Positions 63,345 to 64,000 of a DNA stretch of 64,000 bases are shown in pieces (position 1 is the stretch's first letter; each line of letters starts with the position of its first letter). Location of the stretch: NCBI GenBank assembly GCA_963995525.1, contig OZ023205.1:58308800-58372799 (forward strand). Direction: 5' to 3'. Both the position numbers and the translations under genes were made by a program. The stretch comes from Escarpia spicata (taxonomy: Eukaryota; Annelida; Polychaeta; Sabellida; Siboglinidae). The notes beneath the pieces were generated by a model. That model saw only the letters and a program-made list of their open reading frames with translations. It was not told where the DNA came from and made no database searches.

Positions 63345-64000
63345 AGCAGTGCCTCACACCCAAGTGTTACACAGCAATGACTCGTCACCCAAGTGTTACA
63401 TTGCAATACCAAGTCACCAAGTGTTACAAAGCAATGCAATGTCACCCAAGTGTTACAAAGCAATGACTCATCACCCAAGTGTTACACAGCAATGACACAT
63501 CATCCAAGTGTTACACAGCAATGACCCGTCACCCAAGTGTTATACAGCAATGACTCATCACCCAAGTGTTACACAGCAATGACTCATCACCCAAGTGTTA
63601 CACAGCAATAACCCACACACACACGTCACCCAAGCGTTACACAGCAACAACTCATCACCCAAGTGTTACACAGCAATGACATGCCACCCAAGTGTTACAC
63701 AGCAATGACTCATCACCCAAGTGTTATACACAGCAATGATTCATCATCCAAGTGTTACACAGCAATAACACGTCACCCGAGTGTTACACAGCAACGACTC
63801 ATCACCCAAGTGTTACACAGCAATGACATCCAAGTGTTACACAGCAATGACTCATCACCCAAGTGTTACACAGCAATGATTCATCACCCAAGTGTTACAC
63901 AGCAATAACACATCACCCAAGTGTTACACAGCAACGACTCATTACCCAAGTGTTACACAGCAATGACATTCAAGTGTTACACAGCAATGATTCATCACCC
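63345..64000. repeat. 29-bp minisatellite at window end
   Basis: Units of ACCCAAGTGTTACACAGCAA TGACTCATC with variants, continuing past the window end. Upstream intron of the AKAP9-like gene. Confidence 0.93.

Overview
This is a eukaryotic, animal genomic window. It has split genes with GT-AG introns, LINEs, a tRNA-type SINE, Ty3/gypsy remnants and a very large number of minisatellites. The first 200 bases are an assembly gap. An invertebrate is likely. Many minisatellites here have units that contain a splice junction, a trait I recall being described in amphioxus under the name 'mirage' minisatellites, so a cephalochordate is my best guess. That rests on memory and was not tested.

Layout. 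1-9200 is transposon debris: a gag fragment cut by a CA/TC microsatellite (minus strand), an internally deleted gypsy pol (plus), a nearly complete but decayed Ty3/gypsy element with short LTRs (3103-7398, minus), and a decayed LINE joined to its truncated 5' LTR (7399-9200, plus). 9389-15341 (plus) is a two-exon gene for a predicted type I membrane protein: signal peptide, fibrinogen-related domain, two EGF domains, one transmembrane helix and a cytoplasmic tail of tandem nine-residue tyrosine repeats. Its 4.5 kb intron holds a SINE and an uninterrupted 964-codon LINE ORF.

17631 to beyond 62852 (minus) is the 3' part of one giant gene, an AKAP9/AKAP450 (pericentrin-family) centrosomal scaffold. 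I assembled 36 coding exons by hand. All reading phases agree across the junctions and the total is 2,564 codons ending in a stop. Most of the protein is coiled coil. The C-terminal PACT domain (centrosome targeting) is encoded at 22474-22236 and 21588-21515. The 5' part of the gene lies beyond 64000. It is convergent with the fibrinogen-domain gene.

The most striking feature is repeat structure in the giant gene. Most introns carry a minisatellite. At about a dozen exon edges the repeat unit contains the exon end plus the real splice site, so the intron holds 2 to about 27 copies of the authentic donor or acceptor. The intron between exons 22 and 23 is almost entirely a donor-bearing array followed by an acceptor-bearing array. 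Two arrays are coding or potentially coding: a heptad minisatellite inside the 1,503-bp exon 13, and a 27-bp in-frame array with several donors at the end of exon 28. Other elements in introns include LINE fragments, two more SINE copies besides a full-length one, and a 662-bp fold-back element flanked by TTAA.
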